Shown: positions 29,078 through 41,505, numbered from the stretch's first letter. The stretch is 64,000 bases of DNA from Mesoplasma entomophilum (GCF_002804125.1 NZ_CP024966.1:62001-126000), one strand, 5' to 3'. Numbers and translations: made by a program. Notes: generated by a model from the letters alone, not told the origin.

Positions 29078-32000
29078 ATGAAACTTAGATTAATTCTTAA
29101 ACAATCATGAAAAGATTATAAGAACAAAAGTATACTTTACTTTGTTTTCATAATCTTTTTGACAATTATATTAGGAATTATTATTGGTGTTTTATCGTTT
29201 ATAACTTTTGCTGAAATGAATATGAAAGATGCTCATCGATCAAGATATGGTGGACAAATATATGTGCAAAACAATTTAGTAAGTAAAAATTATGTTAGCA
29301 ATGAAAGCATTAAATTAACGGGCAGAAGCATAGTTGATGCACAAGGCAAGCTTAATAATTATATTTATAATAATCTTAACTTAGATACAAAAAACAAAAT
29401 AGGTGCTCAACATGATGAAATTATTGATGTGTATATTGATTTAATAGGTCAATATTTTAAAGGAAACATCAAAACATTTAGATATTCTTCATCAGAAAAA
29501 AAGCAGGAATCTTTAGAGAAGATTAATAAAGCAGAAAATTTAAGTATTGATATAGAAACACTTATTCAAATTAATGAAGATCTTTATAAAAATTTGTCAT
29601 TGGTTTCAAGTGAACTTTTCATGCTTTATTTATATGATGGTTTAAAAGATAAATATACATTTTGGTCTCACCCTGTTGAATGAAATATTAAAGATCAATT
29701 TAAAAATAGTCTTACATTATTTTTAAATCCAAATTATAGAGATAATTTTAGAAATGATGAGGAATTCAATAAGTATTCTGAATTTAATCCTAATGAGGCA
29801 AGTAACTTTAAAATTTATAACGAAAAGCCAACTTCTGAGTTTTCAATTGAAGATAGAGAAAAAATATACAATGGTCAATTTGTTTATACAACTCCAAGAT
29901 ATTTAGAGTTGAACAATTTGAAAATTGGAGATACAATAAAAATTTTTCGTAATGACATTTTATATACTTTTTTAATTAAAGGTACAATAATGACGCCTTA
30001 TTCAACAACAATGAATTACAATCAAGGTAAAATGACAACTGGGTTACAAGGATATTATTATCTATTAGGTAATAATAGAAAAATTGGCAACAATGAAAAT
30101 GATTTGAGACTAGATAGTCAGAGATTAAGCTATTCAATTTTAAATAAAAATATAAACAAAGTTAATGAAGATATATTTAATTTCATGAATGATGGTTTTT
30201 ATTATTCAAAAGAGCTAGATCAAAATGGCAATTTGAAACCAGCTTATTTAAGCACTTTATGAAATGACATGTATAAAACTGATGTATATAGTGTTACATA
30301 TAAATTGCTATCAAAAATTTTACTAGTAATTATAATTGGTCTGCTTTTAATTATCTTTGTAGTTTTTTATTTTATGTGTGAAAATTTTTCAAAGTTAAAC
30401 AAAGAAACTTATTATAATTTAAAAGCAATGGGATGCGGCAATGTCACGTTGACTTTAATTTCATCTATATCTGCTGTTATTCCTATTTTAATTTCATTTA
30501 TATTTTCTTTATTCATTTCATTACCAATTGGTAAAATGTTCGCAATATCTGTAGCTACTGCATACTCTTTTTCATGACCAGGAGTAATGCTAACTTGAAA
30601 ATTATTTATTTTTACAATAATTATTCTTTTTGGAATTTTTGGAATTTTTATGTTTAATAACTTTATAGTTATATCTGGTAAAAAAGCAAAAATAAATAGG
30701 TTTAAAGAAAACAAAAAGCCTTCAAAATTTATAATGAGTACTAAAAAAATTATTAATCCATTACCTAGCAAAGCAAGAATTGGCTTAGCATTTGCTTTAT
30801 CTAATATAGCAAAAAATATTTATTGCTTCATTATATTATCATTGGTTTTCACTGTAATATTATTTACTTTCCAATTTAATACTTCAGTTAATAACTCAGC
30901 TAGTTCAATGGTCAGCTTTGCTTACCCAGGCATTTCAATAAAATATCAAAGTAATTCCTGAGAATTTAAAACAAATTATTTGATTGATGAAAAAGGTGAA
31001 AATAAAATCACTTATGATTTTTCTACTGAGCAAATAATAGATTATAAAGAAATTGACAATCTTATTAAAGTTTCCGACTATGAAAGTCTGTTAGGTATGA
31101 TAATCAATACATCATTTGAAAATACCTCAAATAGTATTCGCGCAGAGGCTTCTAATTACATGATTATGGGAGATTTCATTTGAAATATTGCAGAATCAAT
31201 AAAATCTGAAGAACAGTTAAAAGATGAAATTATTAATCCGTTAATAATAGCCATAAGTATTAATTCACAAATAGCGCCACAAGAAAAAGAAAAAGTAGTG
31301 AATTGATTAATAAATCCAGGAAATCAAAAAACAATTTGAAAATATTATAAATTATTGCAAGATAGAGTTTTTAGCTTAAAAGCTGATCTTGGTGAATTAG
31401 GTATTGAATCTGAATCAATTTTTCCGATTAACTTGTTATTTGGAAAAACTGTAATAATTCCACAAACAAAAAACTACTGAAGTTCAGGTGTAAAGTTTTC
31501 AAATATTTCTGATGGACATACTTGAGGTAGTGCTATTTCTGTAGCAGCGAGCAAAAAACAAGCTCAAAATAACATTCAAACACTTTCTCAAACAAATTCA
31601 ACTTCAATTGGAAATACAATAACAAAAATTAAATTGCCAAACGGGAATGAAGTTTCAGCATTAAAGGTGGAAGTGGCAAAACCATTAGCTGACAAATATG
31701 GAATGCGTTCTGGTAATACGATGTTAATGAGCGTTGAATCTTTAAAAACTAATGAAATTTCAGAAGTAAGAATTCCTATCTATATTTCAGGTATAAGAGA
31801 TGATGATCTTTTAACTAAAAATGTATATTTTGAAAAAACAGATTATTTTAAAGTTTTAAAAGAAACACTTGAAAATAGAGCACAGCCAATGATTGCAAAA
31901 AATCATGATAATGAAGTTTTAAAAAGTTCTGAATGAGAAAGTTATATAAATTTAATAGATGAAATAATAGAAAAATCAGAATCAAGTGACCCTACTGAAA

Positions 32001-32677
32001 ATCAAGTTTTAAATAATTCACAATTTTCAAAAAATGATATACCAGTAAATATTAGGTATTTAACATTGCCTAAAGTTTCTAATAAGCTTATTGGTGACTT
32101 AATTAAGGATGATTTAAATAATACACAAAGTGATAGAACAGATCTATTAAGTTATTGAGACAAAATAGATTCAGCAGATGAATTTTGAAATTCTAAAAAT
32201 GGTTTATATTTTAATTCGCTTTCAAAAGATGTATGAAACTATAGACTAATTAGAGATGCAATTTTAGCTAAAGCTGCTCCATTCCAAAATATTATGAGAA
32301 CACTTGATCAGGCTTTAGTTTGTATGGTTTTAGCTATATCATTAGTTTTAATTTCACTAATTTTATTTGAAAATAAAAATACAATTATTCTATTTAAATC
32401 GCTTGGTTATAAAACCAGAGAAATTAACAAGTATCTTGTTACTGGCTACTTGCTAGCAGCGATTGGAGCCATAATAATAGCCCTTGTAGTAAATAAATAT
32501 ATTATAGGTTACTTGTCACCTATAGTATATGAAACTGCCGGTATTTCCCTAACATATGTTTTAAGTTATTCTTATATTTTATATGCTGTAATTCTTACTA
32601 CAAGTTTTATATTATTAATATTAGGTTCAATTAAAATATATACGAAAAGACAAAATCCAAAAGAAGCAATCAAATAA
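29078..32677 (+). CDS. very large FtsX-like ABC-type permease
   Basis: This 1199-residue protein has the FtsX/MacB fold in duplicate: one helix near residue 15-45, a ~350-residue extracellular part, three helices (about 410-435, 465-490, 515-535), another helix near 582-605, a second extracellular part of ~460 residues, and three terminal helices (about 1075-1100, 1120-1145, 1158-1186). Such permeases move lipids, lipoproteins or peptides or act as mechanotransducers with an ABC ATPase partner. No ATPase gene is adjacent. The frame is open over seven segments only because TGA is Trp; no TAA or TAG interrupts it. RBS AAGGAG; the first pepA starts 9 bases after its stop. Confidence 0.85.
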
Positions 32678-32686
32678 GGAGAAAAT

Positions 32687-34033
32687 ATGATCAAAATAAA
32701 TGAAACAAAAAAAGCTATTAAATTAATAGCGGTAAAAGATAACTCTAAAAATAAACTAATAAAGGATAAGCCAGGAGAAATAACTTTAATATCAGAAGAT
32801 AAAACAGTTTATTTAGTTCTTAAAAAAGCTGAAGAAACATTTATTGAACAAATTTCAACGGGTATGAAATCTGTTATTTCAAATTTTGATTTTGACATAG
32901 ATATAGAAATTGATTCTTTGGAAACCATTTGTAAAGGTACAAAAAAAGAAACAATTATTAAAACAATTTTTGAGACAATTTCATTTGAGACTCATAAAGG
33001 TTTATCAATTACTAAAACAGAAAAAGAAGTAAATTATAACTTAGTTTTCAGCGGAGATTATATTAACTTAATTTCTGAATTAAAAATTGTTTGCGAACAA
33101 ATTAATTATGCTAGAGATTTGCAAGATACACCGCCAAACATTGGAACTAGTGAATATTATGCTGAAAAATTAGTTAATGATGCAAAAGGAATAAAGGGAT
33201 TAAAGGTCACTGTTTTAGGTAAAAAAGAAGCTGCTAAATTAAATATGGGACTGTTCCTAGGTGTTAATGCAGGATCAGCTCACGAGCCAAGAATCGTTGT
33301 TATGGAATACTGTGGAGATTCTTCAAAACCAAAAACAGGATTAGTTGGAAAAGGAATTTGCTTTGACTCTGGAGGATATAACTTAAAACCTTCAAACTAT
33401 ATGGAAGGAATGAAATTTGATATGTCAGGAGCTGCAGTTGTTTTATCAGCAACAATGGCATTAGCAAAGGCAAATGCGAAAGCTAACATTGTTGCCGTTG
33501 GTATGTTCACTGACAATAAAATTGGCCAAAATGCTACTTTGCCAGATTCTGTTATTGAATCAATGAATGGTAAAAAGGTTTTAATTTATGATACAGACGC
33601 AGAAGGAAGATTAGTGTTGGCTGATGGTATTAGTTATGTAGTCAAAGAAAAAAAAGTTGATATGATTATTGATGCATCAACTTTAACTGGTACGGTTTTA
33701 TTTGCTTTAGGGCATAATGCAACAGGAGCGTTTTCTCATTCAGATGAATTAATTAAAGAGTTAATGAAAGCATCTGAAAAATCAGGTGAAAGATTTTGAA
33801 GATTACCAATTTTTAAAGAACATTTAAAACAAGTTAAAAAAGATGCTGCTCCTTTAGCAGATTTAACAAATGCTTGCAAAGTAAGATATGAGGACTGTTC
33901 ATATGCTGCAGCATTCTTAAATGAATTTGCGGAAAATAAACCATTCTTGCATTTAGATATTGCAGGAACAGCTGATAAAGAAAATAAAGGTCAAGGTGTT
34001 TTAGTTAAAACATTATTTGAAATGTTCAAATAA
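32687..34033 (+). CDS. pepA: leucyl aminopeptidase (M17), copy 1 of 3
   Basis: PepA-type M17 enzymes remove N-terminal residues from peptides with two metal ions. It has 448 residues. The C-terminal catalytic domain has GKGICFDSGG (Lys and Asp ligands), EGMKFDMSGAA (Asp ligand) and DTDAEGRL (Asp/Glu ligands and catalytic Arg), and the N-terminal domain is variable. It sits 9 bases after the permease, so they probably share an mRNA. Copies 2 and 3 follow on the same strand with their own terminators. A TGA Trp occurs near residue 370. Confidence 0.94.
33296..33366 (+). repeat. 71-bp exact match to pepA copy 2 (34737-34807)
   Basis: The two stretches are base-for-base identical around the GKGICFD motif, while the sequence on both sides differs at synonymous sites. 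This looks like a gene-conversion tract or a strongly conserved mini-block. Confidence 0.6.
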
Positions 34034-34052
34034 AGTGGGTTTCCACTTTTTT
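34032..34052 (+). terminator. terminator after pepA copy 1
   Basis: AAGTGG / CCACTT with loop GTTT is followed by T6. It overlaps the stop codon. Confidence 0.8.
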
Positions 34053-34124
34053 ATTTTGCTAACTACTTATTGTTTAGTTCATTAAGTGCTATAATTTTTT
34101 TAAATAGAAAGATGGTATATATTT

Positions 34125-35468
34125 ATGATTACATTAAATAAACAAAATCACGATATTAAATTAGTTGCTGTTGCTGACAACAAAACTAATGAATTTATCA
34201 AAGACAGTGCGGGAGCAGTTACATTTATTTCAGAAGATAAAACAATCTATTTAGTTATTAAACAAAAAGGATGTAGAGTTAAACAAATTAAAGCAGGATT
34301 AAAATCAGCTTTAGCAAACTACAAAAAAAACTTAAACATTGATTTAGATTCAATTATCAATCAATTGGGAGAAGAACATAAGGACTTAGTTTTCAATACG
34401 GTTTATGAAACAATTTCATTCTTATCACATGATGTTATTTCATACAAAAAAGATTCAAAACCAAGTAACATTGAATTTAATATTGAAACATCAAGAGATT
34501 TTTCAGAATTAGAAGCTGCAGCAGCTATTAAAACAGAATTTATTAACTATGCTAGAGATTTACAAGATACTCCACCAAACATTGGAACAAGTGAATACTA
34601 CGCTGAAAAAATTTCAAAAGATGCAGAAAAAATTGACGGATTAAAAGTTACTGTTTTAGGAAGAAAAGAAGCAGAGAAGTTCGGAATGGGATTATTCTTA
34701 GGTGTTAATGCTGGATCAGCGCACGAACCAAGAATTGTTGTTATGGAATACTGTGGAGATTCTTCAAAACCAAAAACAGGATTAGTTGGAAAAGGAATTT
34801 GCTTTGATTCAGGGGGTTATAACTTAAAGCCTTCAGCTTCAATGTTAGGAATGAAATTTGATATGTCAGGTGCTGCTATTATGTTATCAGCAACTATGGC
34901 TTTAGCAAAAGCAAAAGCAAAAGCAAACGTTGTTGCTGTAGCAATGTTTACAGACAACAAAATTGGTCAAAACGCAACTTTACCAGAATCAGTTTTAACT
35001 TCAATGAACGGTTTAACTGTTGAAATTAACAATACTGATGCTGAAGGAAGATTAGTTTTAGCTGATGGTATGACATACGCAATTAGAGAAAAAGGTGTAG
35101 ATCAAATTATTGAAGCTTCAACTTTAACTGGAGCATTATTAGTTGCTTTAGGAAGTTCAGCAATTGGTGTATTTACTCATCAAGACGAATTATGAAATAC
35201 TTTCGAAACAGCTTCATTTCAAACTAGAGAAAGAATGTGAAGATTGCCAATTTTTGAAGAACATTTAGAAAGAGTTAAATCTGGAGCAGTATTAGGTGAC
35301 TTATCAAATGCAGTTAAAGGATACGAAGGAAGTTCGACAGCAGCAGCATTCTTAAATGAGTTTGCTGAAGAAAAACCATTCATTCACTTTGATATTGCTG
35401 GAACAGCTGATATTGACGGACGTGGACAAGGTGTTTTAGTTAAAACATTATTTGAAGTTTTAAAATAA
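34125..35468 (+). CDS. pepA: leucyl aminopeptidase (M17), copy 2 of 3
   Basis: This second M17 aminopeptidase has 447 residues. Ligands and catalytic residues are all kept: GKGICFDSGG, LGMKFDMSGAA and NNTDAEGRL. It lies 91 bases after copy 1, separated by a terminator, and has its own start region, so it could be expressed independently. It is most like copy 1 (a 71-bp block is identical). Codon choice in this copy appears more uniform (many ACA/TTA/GTT), consistent with high expression. It probably degrades peptides imported by the opp system. Confidence 0.94.
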
Positions 35469-35476
35469 TAAAAATT

Positions 35477-35505
35477 AATCATAAGTATTAACTTATGATT
35501 TTTTT
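35477..35505 (+). terminator. terminator between pepA copies 2 and 3
   Basis: AATCATAAGT / ACTTATGATT form a 10-bp perfect stem with loop ATTA and a T-run; copy 3 begins 18 bases later. Confidence 0.85.
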
Positions 35506-35522
35506 GAATAGAAAGAGACTAT

Positions 35523-36872
35523 ATGATAACAATAAATAATAATAATTTGGAATACAAATTAGTAGCTGTTAGAAATAATAAAATAAACAAAGATATATGT
35601 GATAAACCTGGATCAATAACTTTTATTAGCGAAAGTAAAACATATTATTTAGTAATCAAAAAAGACACAATGTCATATTTAAGACAATTAAAATTAGGAT
35701 TGTCGGATTTTGTGAAGAATATTAAAGCTGATACTAATATTGATTTTAAAAGTATCATCGAGATAATTAATGATGTTGAAAAAGAAATAATCTTTAATGT
35801 AATCTGCGATGTTATTTCATTTGAGTCACATAATTTTATAACATACAAAAAAGATATTAAGAACATCAATCACACAATAAATATTGATTGTTCTGATGAG
35901 ATGAAAAATTTATTAGATGAAAATATCTTAAAAAATAAGTATGTTAACTATGCAAGAGATTTACAAGACTTTCCACCAAATATCGGAACTAGTGATTTTT
36001 ATGGTGAAAAACTTTTAAATGATGCTTCAAAAATTGAAGGATTAAAGGTCACTGTTTTAAAAAATAAAGAATTGAAAGATTTAGAAATGAATCTTGTTTT
36101 AGCAGTAAACCAAGGTTCAAACCATGAAGCAAATGTTGTAGTATTGGAATATAATAATAACCCAAATGGTGAAAAAGTAGCACTTATTGGAAAAGGAATC
36201 TGTTTTGATACTGGAGGTTATGATTTAAAACCTTCAATGTTTATTGAGGGTATGAAATTTGACATGACTGGTGCCGCAATTGTTATGTCTATTGCTATGG
36301 CGTTAGCTGAAGCAAAAGCAAAAATTAATTTTGTAGCAGTTGGTTTATTTACAGATAACAAAATAGGTCAAAAAGCTGTTTTGCCTGAATCAATTATAAA
36401 ATCAAAAAATGGATTAACTGTTGAAATCAACAACACTGATGCTGAGGGAAGATTAGTTTTAGCAGATGGTATAACATACGCTATTAGAGAAAAAAATGCT
36501 GATGTCGTTTATGATATTGCAACGCTAACTGGAGCAACTGCAATGGCATTAGGAGAGTCAGCATCAGGAGTATTCACAGAGTTTGATGAAATGTGAAATA
36601 AACTAAGCGAAGCTTCAAACTATACAGCAGAAAGATTTTGAAGATTGCCTGTTTTTGATGAACACAAGGAACAAGTTCAAAATGATTCAGTTTTAGCTGA
36701 CTTAACTAATTCATGTAACAAAGGTCCGGGTGGATCAACTGCAGCAGCCTTTTTAACTTTTTTTGCAGAGGATAAAAAATTCTTACACATTGATTGCTCA
36801 AGAGTTGTAAGAGTTGGATTAAAGGGACAGGGATATATTGTTAAAACAATGTTTGAACTGCTTAAAAAATAA
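35523..36872 (+). CDS. pepA: leucyl aminopeptidase (M17), copy 3 of 3
   Basis: This third M17 aminopeptidase has 449 residues and is the most diverged of the three. It keeps GKGICFDTGG (Thr for Ser), EGMKFDMTGAA and NNTDAEGRL, so the metal site is intact. The region just before, which in copies 1 and 2 reads VNAGSAHEP, is VNQGSNHEA here, which may alter substrate preference. The RBS is weak (GAAAGAG). Confidence 0.93.
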
Positions 36873-36921
36873 TAAGTGATTTTTAAGATATAATAAGTAA
36901 TAAGAAAATAGAGGAATAAAT

Positions 36922-37596
36922 ATGAAAATTAATACATGAACATTTTACGACGCTAAAGATTTAGTTGACGTACAAATGAACTCATTACTATCCGGAGATA
37001 TCGTATTCTTAGTTTTAAGACCTGATATTAATCAACCAAATAGATTATTAGGATTTGGTTTACCAAAAGAAAAATCAGCAACTATAATTGTTGATTTACA
37101 AAATAAAGAATTATCTCATGATGATGTTTATGCAATCTTTAAAGGAAACTTAGGGATAACTCAATCTGAAAACTTAAAACCTATCGAAATTAGTGGGACA
37201 AATCTTTCAAAACCAATAAGATTAGAAAATATTGAAAAACTTGTTGAAGTTTATAATGTATTCTTTAGAACTGAATCAATCGAATTTGATACAAAAGATT
37301 ACTCAACAGAAGAAGATCTAGGAAAAGCTGATATTTTTACAGAATTGGATTTTAATAAAATTGCTTTACCAAACATTTTGCAAAGTTTACAAGCTGGTAT
37401 GACTGAATATAATAAACAAATGGAATTTCTACAAAAAACTGAAATGCCAGATGATGAAAGAAAAGACAGAATTGTTTCATTATCAATTCTTCAATCAAAT
37501 TTAATTTTATTTTTTGATAATGCATTAAGAAAATTAAACAACGTTGTTGTTGAACAACAAGAAGAACTTAATAAGTTAAGAAATGAAAAAAACTAA
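36922..37596 (+). CDS. conserved hypothetical protein, unknown function
   Basis: This 224-residue soluble protein was not recognised. It has no signal peptide or membrane segment. The first ~95 residues look like a mixed alpha/beta domain (FLVLRPDINQPNRLLGFGLP, IIVDLQNKELSHDDV), the middle is acidic, and the last ~75 residues are helical with a Glu/Lys-rich coiled coil at the end (NVVVEQQEELNKLRNE). An in-frame TGA Trp occurs at codon 6. GAGGA lies 9 bases before ATG. It stands between pepA and purA as a likely single gene. Confidence 0.75.
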
Positions 37597-37637
37597 TAGT
37601 ATTATAAATAACTATTTTAAATAAGAAATATTTTATA

Positions 37638-37643
37638 TATAAT
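37638..37643 (+). promoter_or_regulatory. -10 element before the purA leader
   Basis: TATAAT lies about 33 bases before the leader ORF start and 160 before purA. No convincing -35 is present. Confidence 0.4.
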
Positions 37644-37675
37644 AAAAAAGTAATTTAAAGATAAAGGAGATATTG

Positions 37676-37741
37676 ATGAAGGTTCTTATCCAGGTAATAA
37701 AACTTAATAGAACAACATCAAAAATAACTCAAGTAATATAA
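37676..37741 (+). CDS. possible 21-residue leader peptide or small ORF upstream of purA
   Basis: A very good AAAGGAGA lies 6 bases before an ATG that opens a 21-codon frame (starting MKVLIQVIKLNRTTS), stopped by TAA. A terminator-like stem begins immediately at its stop codon and purA follows. This layout (SD, short ORF, hairpin, gene) is that of a translated leader. The peptide has no obvious run of a regulatory codon, so attenuation is only one option; a real small protein or an artefact remain possible. Confidence 0.4.
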   Translation: MKVLIQVIKLNRTTSKITQVI

Positions 37742-37786
37742 AAATAATCTCAAAATGCGCAAAAATGCATTGAGGTTATTTTTTAT
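37741..37786 (+). terminator. terminator/attenuator hairpin before purA
   Basis: A stem of about 14 pairs with a two-base bulge (left arm 37743-37758, right arm 37767-37780) ends in a T-run and lies 16 bases before the purA start. It either ends the short upstream transcript or attenuates purA. Confidence 0.7.
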
Positions 37787-37802
37787 TTAGAAAAGGATTT
37801 TT

Positions 37803-39092
37803 ATGAGAGAAATAAATTCATTAGTTGTAGTTGGTAGTCAATGAGGAGACGAAGGTAAGGGGAAAATGACAGACTATTTTGCTCAAAAAGCAGATGTTGT
37901 TGTTAGATTTGCCGGTGGTGATAATGCAGGTCATGTTATCAATTTTAATGGTCAAAAACATAAGGTTACAATAATTCCATCAGGTATTTTCAATTCAGAA
38001 GTAACAAGCGTTATTGGTAATGGGTGTGTTGTTAACTTAATTAATTTAGTGAAAGAATTAGAAACAATTCAAAAAAGCGGAGTTAAATTAGGTAAGCTTT
38101 TAATTTCAGATAGAGCTCAATTGATTCTACCATACCATATTTTAATTGATGGTGCTCAGGAAGAAGCTAGAGGTGCTAGAAAAATTGGAACAACAAAAAG
38201 AGGAATTGGTCCAACTTATCAAGATAAAGCAGCAAGATTAGGTATTAGAATTGCTGATATTGAAGAAAAAGATTTTAAAGAAACTTTTAAAGAAATTTTT
38301 GATTACCAAATGACATTCCTAAATAAAATGTTTAATATTGAATCTATTAGTTTTGAAAAAACATATTCAGATTTAATGAAAGCATATGAAGTAATCAAAG
38401 ATTGTATTACAGACACAGGTATCTTTATTGAAGAAGCTATTAAGTCTGGCAAAAAAGTTTTATTTGAAGGTGCTCAAGGTGCGCTTTTAGATATTGATCA
38501 TGGAACTTACCCTTACGTTACAAGTTCAAATACATCTGCAAACAATGCATCAACAGGTACTGGAATTTCTCATAAACTAATCAGTAATACTCTTGGAGTT
38601 GTAAAAGCATACTCAACAAGAGTTGGAGCTGGTGCATTCCCGACAGAATTACTAAATGAGATTGGTGATGGAATCAGAGAACGTGGACATGAATATGGGT
38701 CAAATACGAAAAGACCAAGACGTGTTGGTTGATTAGATTTAGTTGCTTTAAAACACGCTGTCAGAACATCTGGAATTGATTATTTATTCATTACATTACT
38801 TGATGTATTATCAGGTGTTGATGAATTAATGATTTGTGAAAAATATGTTTTAGATGGTCGAGAAATTGACTTTATTCCAGCTACAAGTTCTAAACATGAA
38901 AAATGTGAAGCCAAATACATTTCAATGCCAGGTTGAAAAGAAGATATAACTCAAGTTAAGTCGTTTAATGAATTGCCTACAAATGCAAAAAATTACTTGA
39001 ATAAAATTGCTGAGATTTGTGATATTGAAATAACTGGTTTTTCAGTTGGACCAGATAGATTGCAAACTGTTATAACAAAAGAAATAATGTAG
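37803..39092 (+). CDS. purA: adenylosuccinate synthetase
   Basis: PurA joins IMP and aspartate using GTP, the first step from IMP to AMP. It has 429 residues. The N-terminal VVGSQWGDEGKGKM P-loop is near residue 8 (its Trp is TGA), followed by GDNAGHVI, then GTTKRGIGPTYQDKAAR, FEGAQGALLDIDHGTYPYVTSSN and TKRPRRVGW. It is followed 18 bases later by purB, which completes AMP synthesis. A hairpin and a short ORF precede it. Confidence 0.97.
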
Positions 39093-39110
39093 AAAAATTT
39101 TAGGTTAAAT

Positions 39111-40409
39111 ATGATAAAAAGATATTCGGTAAAAAAAATTGAACAAATTTGAGATGAAAATAACAAATTAAATGTTTGATTAGATGTTGAGAAAAAAGTT
39201 ACTTTCGCATGAATGAAATTAAATGTCATTTCTGAGAAAGAATATAAACTAATTAACGATAACGCAAAAATAAATATTGAAAGAATGTTAGAAATAGAAA
39301 AAGAGACACGCCATGATGTTGTCGCGTTTACTAGAGCCATTTCAGAAACTTTAGGTGATGAAAAAAAATGAATTCATTTAGGTTTAACATCAACAGATGT
39401 TGTTGATACTGCGCAAAACAAATTAATTCAGCAATCAAATGATTTAGTTTTAGAATCACTAAATAGTTTAAAAGAAACTTTAAAGGAAAAAGCATTGCTT
39501 TACAAAAATACTTTAACAATGGGTAGATCACATGGTATCTATGGAGAACCGACTTCTCTAGGGTTGAAGTTCTTGTTATGATTTGATGAATTGCAAAGAC
39601 AAATTGAAAGATTTGCACTAGCTAGAATTCAAATTGAAGTTGCAAAAATATCAGGGTCTATGGGGAACTATGCGAACTTAGAATTTGAGGTTGAAGAAAT
39701 TGTTGCTCATGAAATGGGTTTAGGTATTGATAATATTTCAACACAGGTCACACAAAGAGATAGACATGCTTTTTTAATCAGTGTGTTTGCTAACATTGCT
39801 TCTACACTTGAAAAAATAGCAACTGAAATTAGATTATTTCAAAGAAGTGAAGTTCAAGAATGACATGAAGGATTTAAACCAAATCAAAAAGGTTCAAGTT
39901 CAATGCCACATAAGAAAAATCCAATTAGTTCTGAAAACATAACAGGACTTTCAAGATATTTAAGATCATTTACAAATACTGCATTTGAAAACAATGTTTT
40001 ATGACATGAGAGAGACATATCACATAGTTCAAATGAAAGAATAATATTTGTTGATGTATTTAATGTTTTAGTTTACACAGTTGATAGATTAAACGATACG
40101 CTTAATGATTTAGTTATTGATGAGAATAAAATGTTAGAACATATAAATTCTCAGTTTAACGTTTTTTATAGTCAACCAATACTAAACTACTTGTTAATCA
40201 ATTGTGATAAATCAAGAGAAGAAATATACGACTTTATTCAGAAGTGTACTTTCGAAACAATGAATAACAAAATCGATTTTAAGCAATCATTAATTAACAA
40301 CAATATAAAGAAATATTTACAAAATATAAGTGTTCTTGATGAAATTTTTAATATAAACTACTTTATTAGGAATGTTGAGAAGATATATAACAGAACATTA
40401 AATAAATAA
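39111..40409 (+). CDS. purB: adenylosuccinate lyase
   Basis: PurB releases fumarate from adenylosuccinate to give AMP (and acts on SAICAR if the pathway exists). It has 432 residues. The fumarase-superfamily blocks are present: TSTDVVDTA near residue 90, [14 protein letters not shown] near residue 140, and the signature [16 protein letters not shown] near residue 262. TGA Trp codons split the naive frame several times. It forms an operon with purA and is followed by prs 36 bases later. Confidence 0.96.
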
Positions 40410-40445
40410 TTTGATATTATAAAGACAAAAGGGGAAAAATTAAAA

Positions 40446-41489
40446 ATGCTTTCAAACAAAGAAAATGTACATATATTTGGTTTAACTCAAGGAGTTGAGT
40501 TAGCTCAAGAAATTTGCGATATATTAGGAGTAAAAAGAAAAGAAGTTAAAACTTTAAAATTTGCTGATGGTGAAATTTTAATTGAATCATTAGACTCAGT
40601 AAGAGGTAAAGAGATTTTTGTAATTCAATCTACTTCAACACCAGTTAATGAAAGCATCATGGAATTATTAATTGCCATTGATGCATTCAAAAGAGGAAGT
40701 GCAGAAAAAATTAACGTTGTAATTCCATATTATGGTTATGCTAGACAAGACCGTAAAGCAAAAGGAAGACAACCAATTACTTCAAAATTAGTAGCTGATT
40801 TATTGACAAAAGCAGGTGCTGATAGAGTTATGACAATTGATATACATTCACCACAATCGATGGGATTCTTTGATGTACCAATGGATAACTTTTACACTGC
40901 TCAAACATTAGCAACTGAAATCATAGATACAATTGAAGCTAAAAATTGAGATCCAGCTAACTGTATTTTAGTATCACCAGATTATGGCGGAATGACTAGA
41001 GTTCATAAAGTTGAATCATATACAGGTGGAGTAACTAATGGAATTGCAGTTATTGGTAAAAGAAGACCAGAGCCAAATAAAGCAGAAGTTGAATTTGTTC
41101 TTGGGGATATTAAAGATAAACACTGTTTCATTATCGATGACATGATTGATACAGGTGGGACTATCATTAATGCAGCTAAAGCTTTAAAAGAGCAAGGCGC
41201 TAAAGATGTACATATATTTGCTTGTCATGGATTATTTAATGGTCCAGCAAAAGAAAGAATGCAAGCAGCTATAAGTGAGGATATTGTGCAAGAAGTTGTT
41301 GTTACTAATACAATTCAATTGGCTGAAGAAAAAAAATTCAAAGGATTAAAAATTATATCAGTTGCCCCTTTATTAGCCGAAATGATTGATTCATCAATTA
41401 GTCATGAATCATTAACTGAAGTTTATAATAATAAAAAGCAAATTATTTGAGATAGAGCTCAATTTATAGTAAATAAATTTAAAAAATAA
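40446..41489 (+). CDS. prs: ribose-phosphate pyrophosphokinase
   Basis: Prs makes PRPP from ribose 5-phosphate and ATP, feeding nucleotide and NAD synthesis. It has 347 residues. The PRPP loop is IIDDMIDTGGTI near residue 225, and the ATP-site block SKLVADLLTKAGADRVMTIDIHSPQ near residue 115 is present. The C-terminal ~15 residues are basic. Two TGA Trp codons are read through. It sits between purB and pth, 16 bases before pth. Confidence 0.96.
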
Positions 41490-41505
41490 TTAAGAGGAAT
41501 ATAAA

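Noticed and set aside
37676-37741. Purine or other known riboswitch upstream of purA
   Set aside because: No conserved purine-riboswitch core or loop-loop pairing sequence was found; only the short ORF and the hairpin can be supported.
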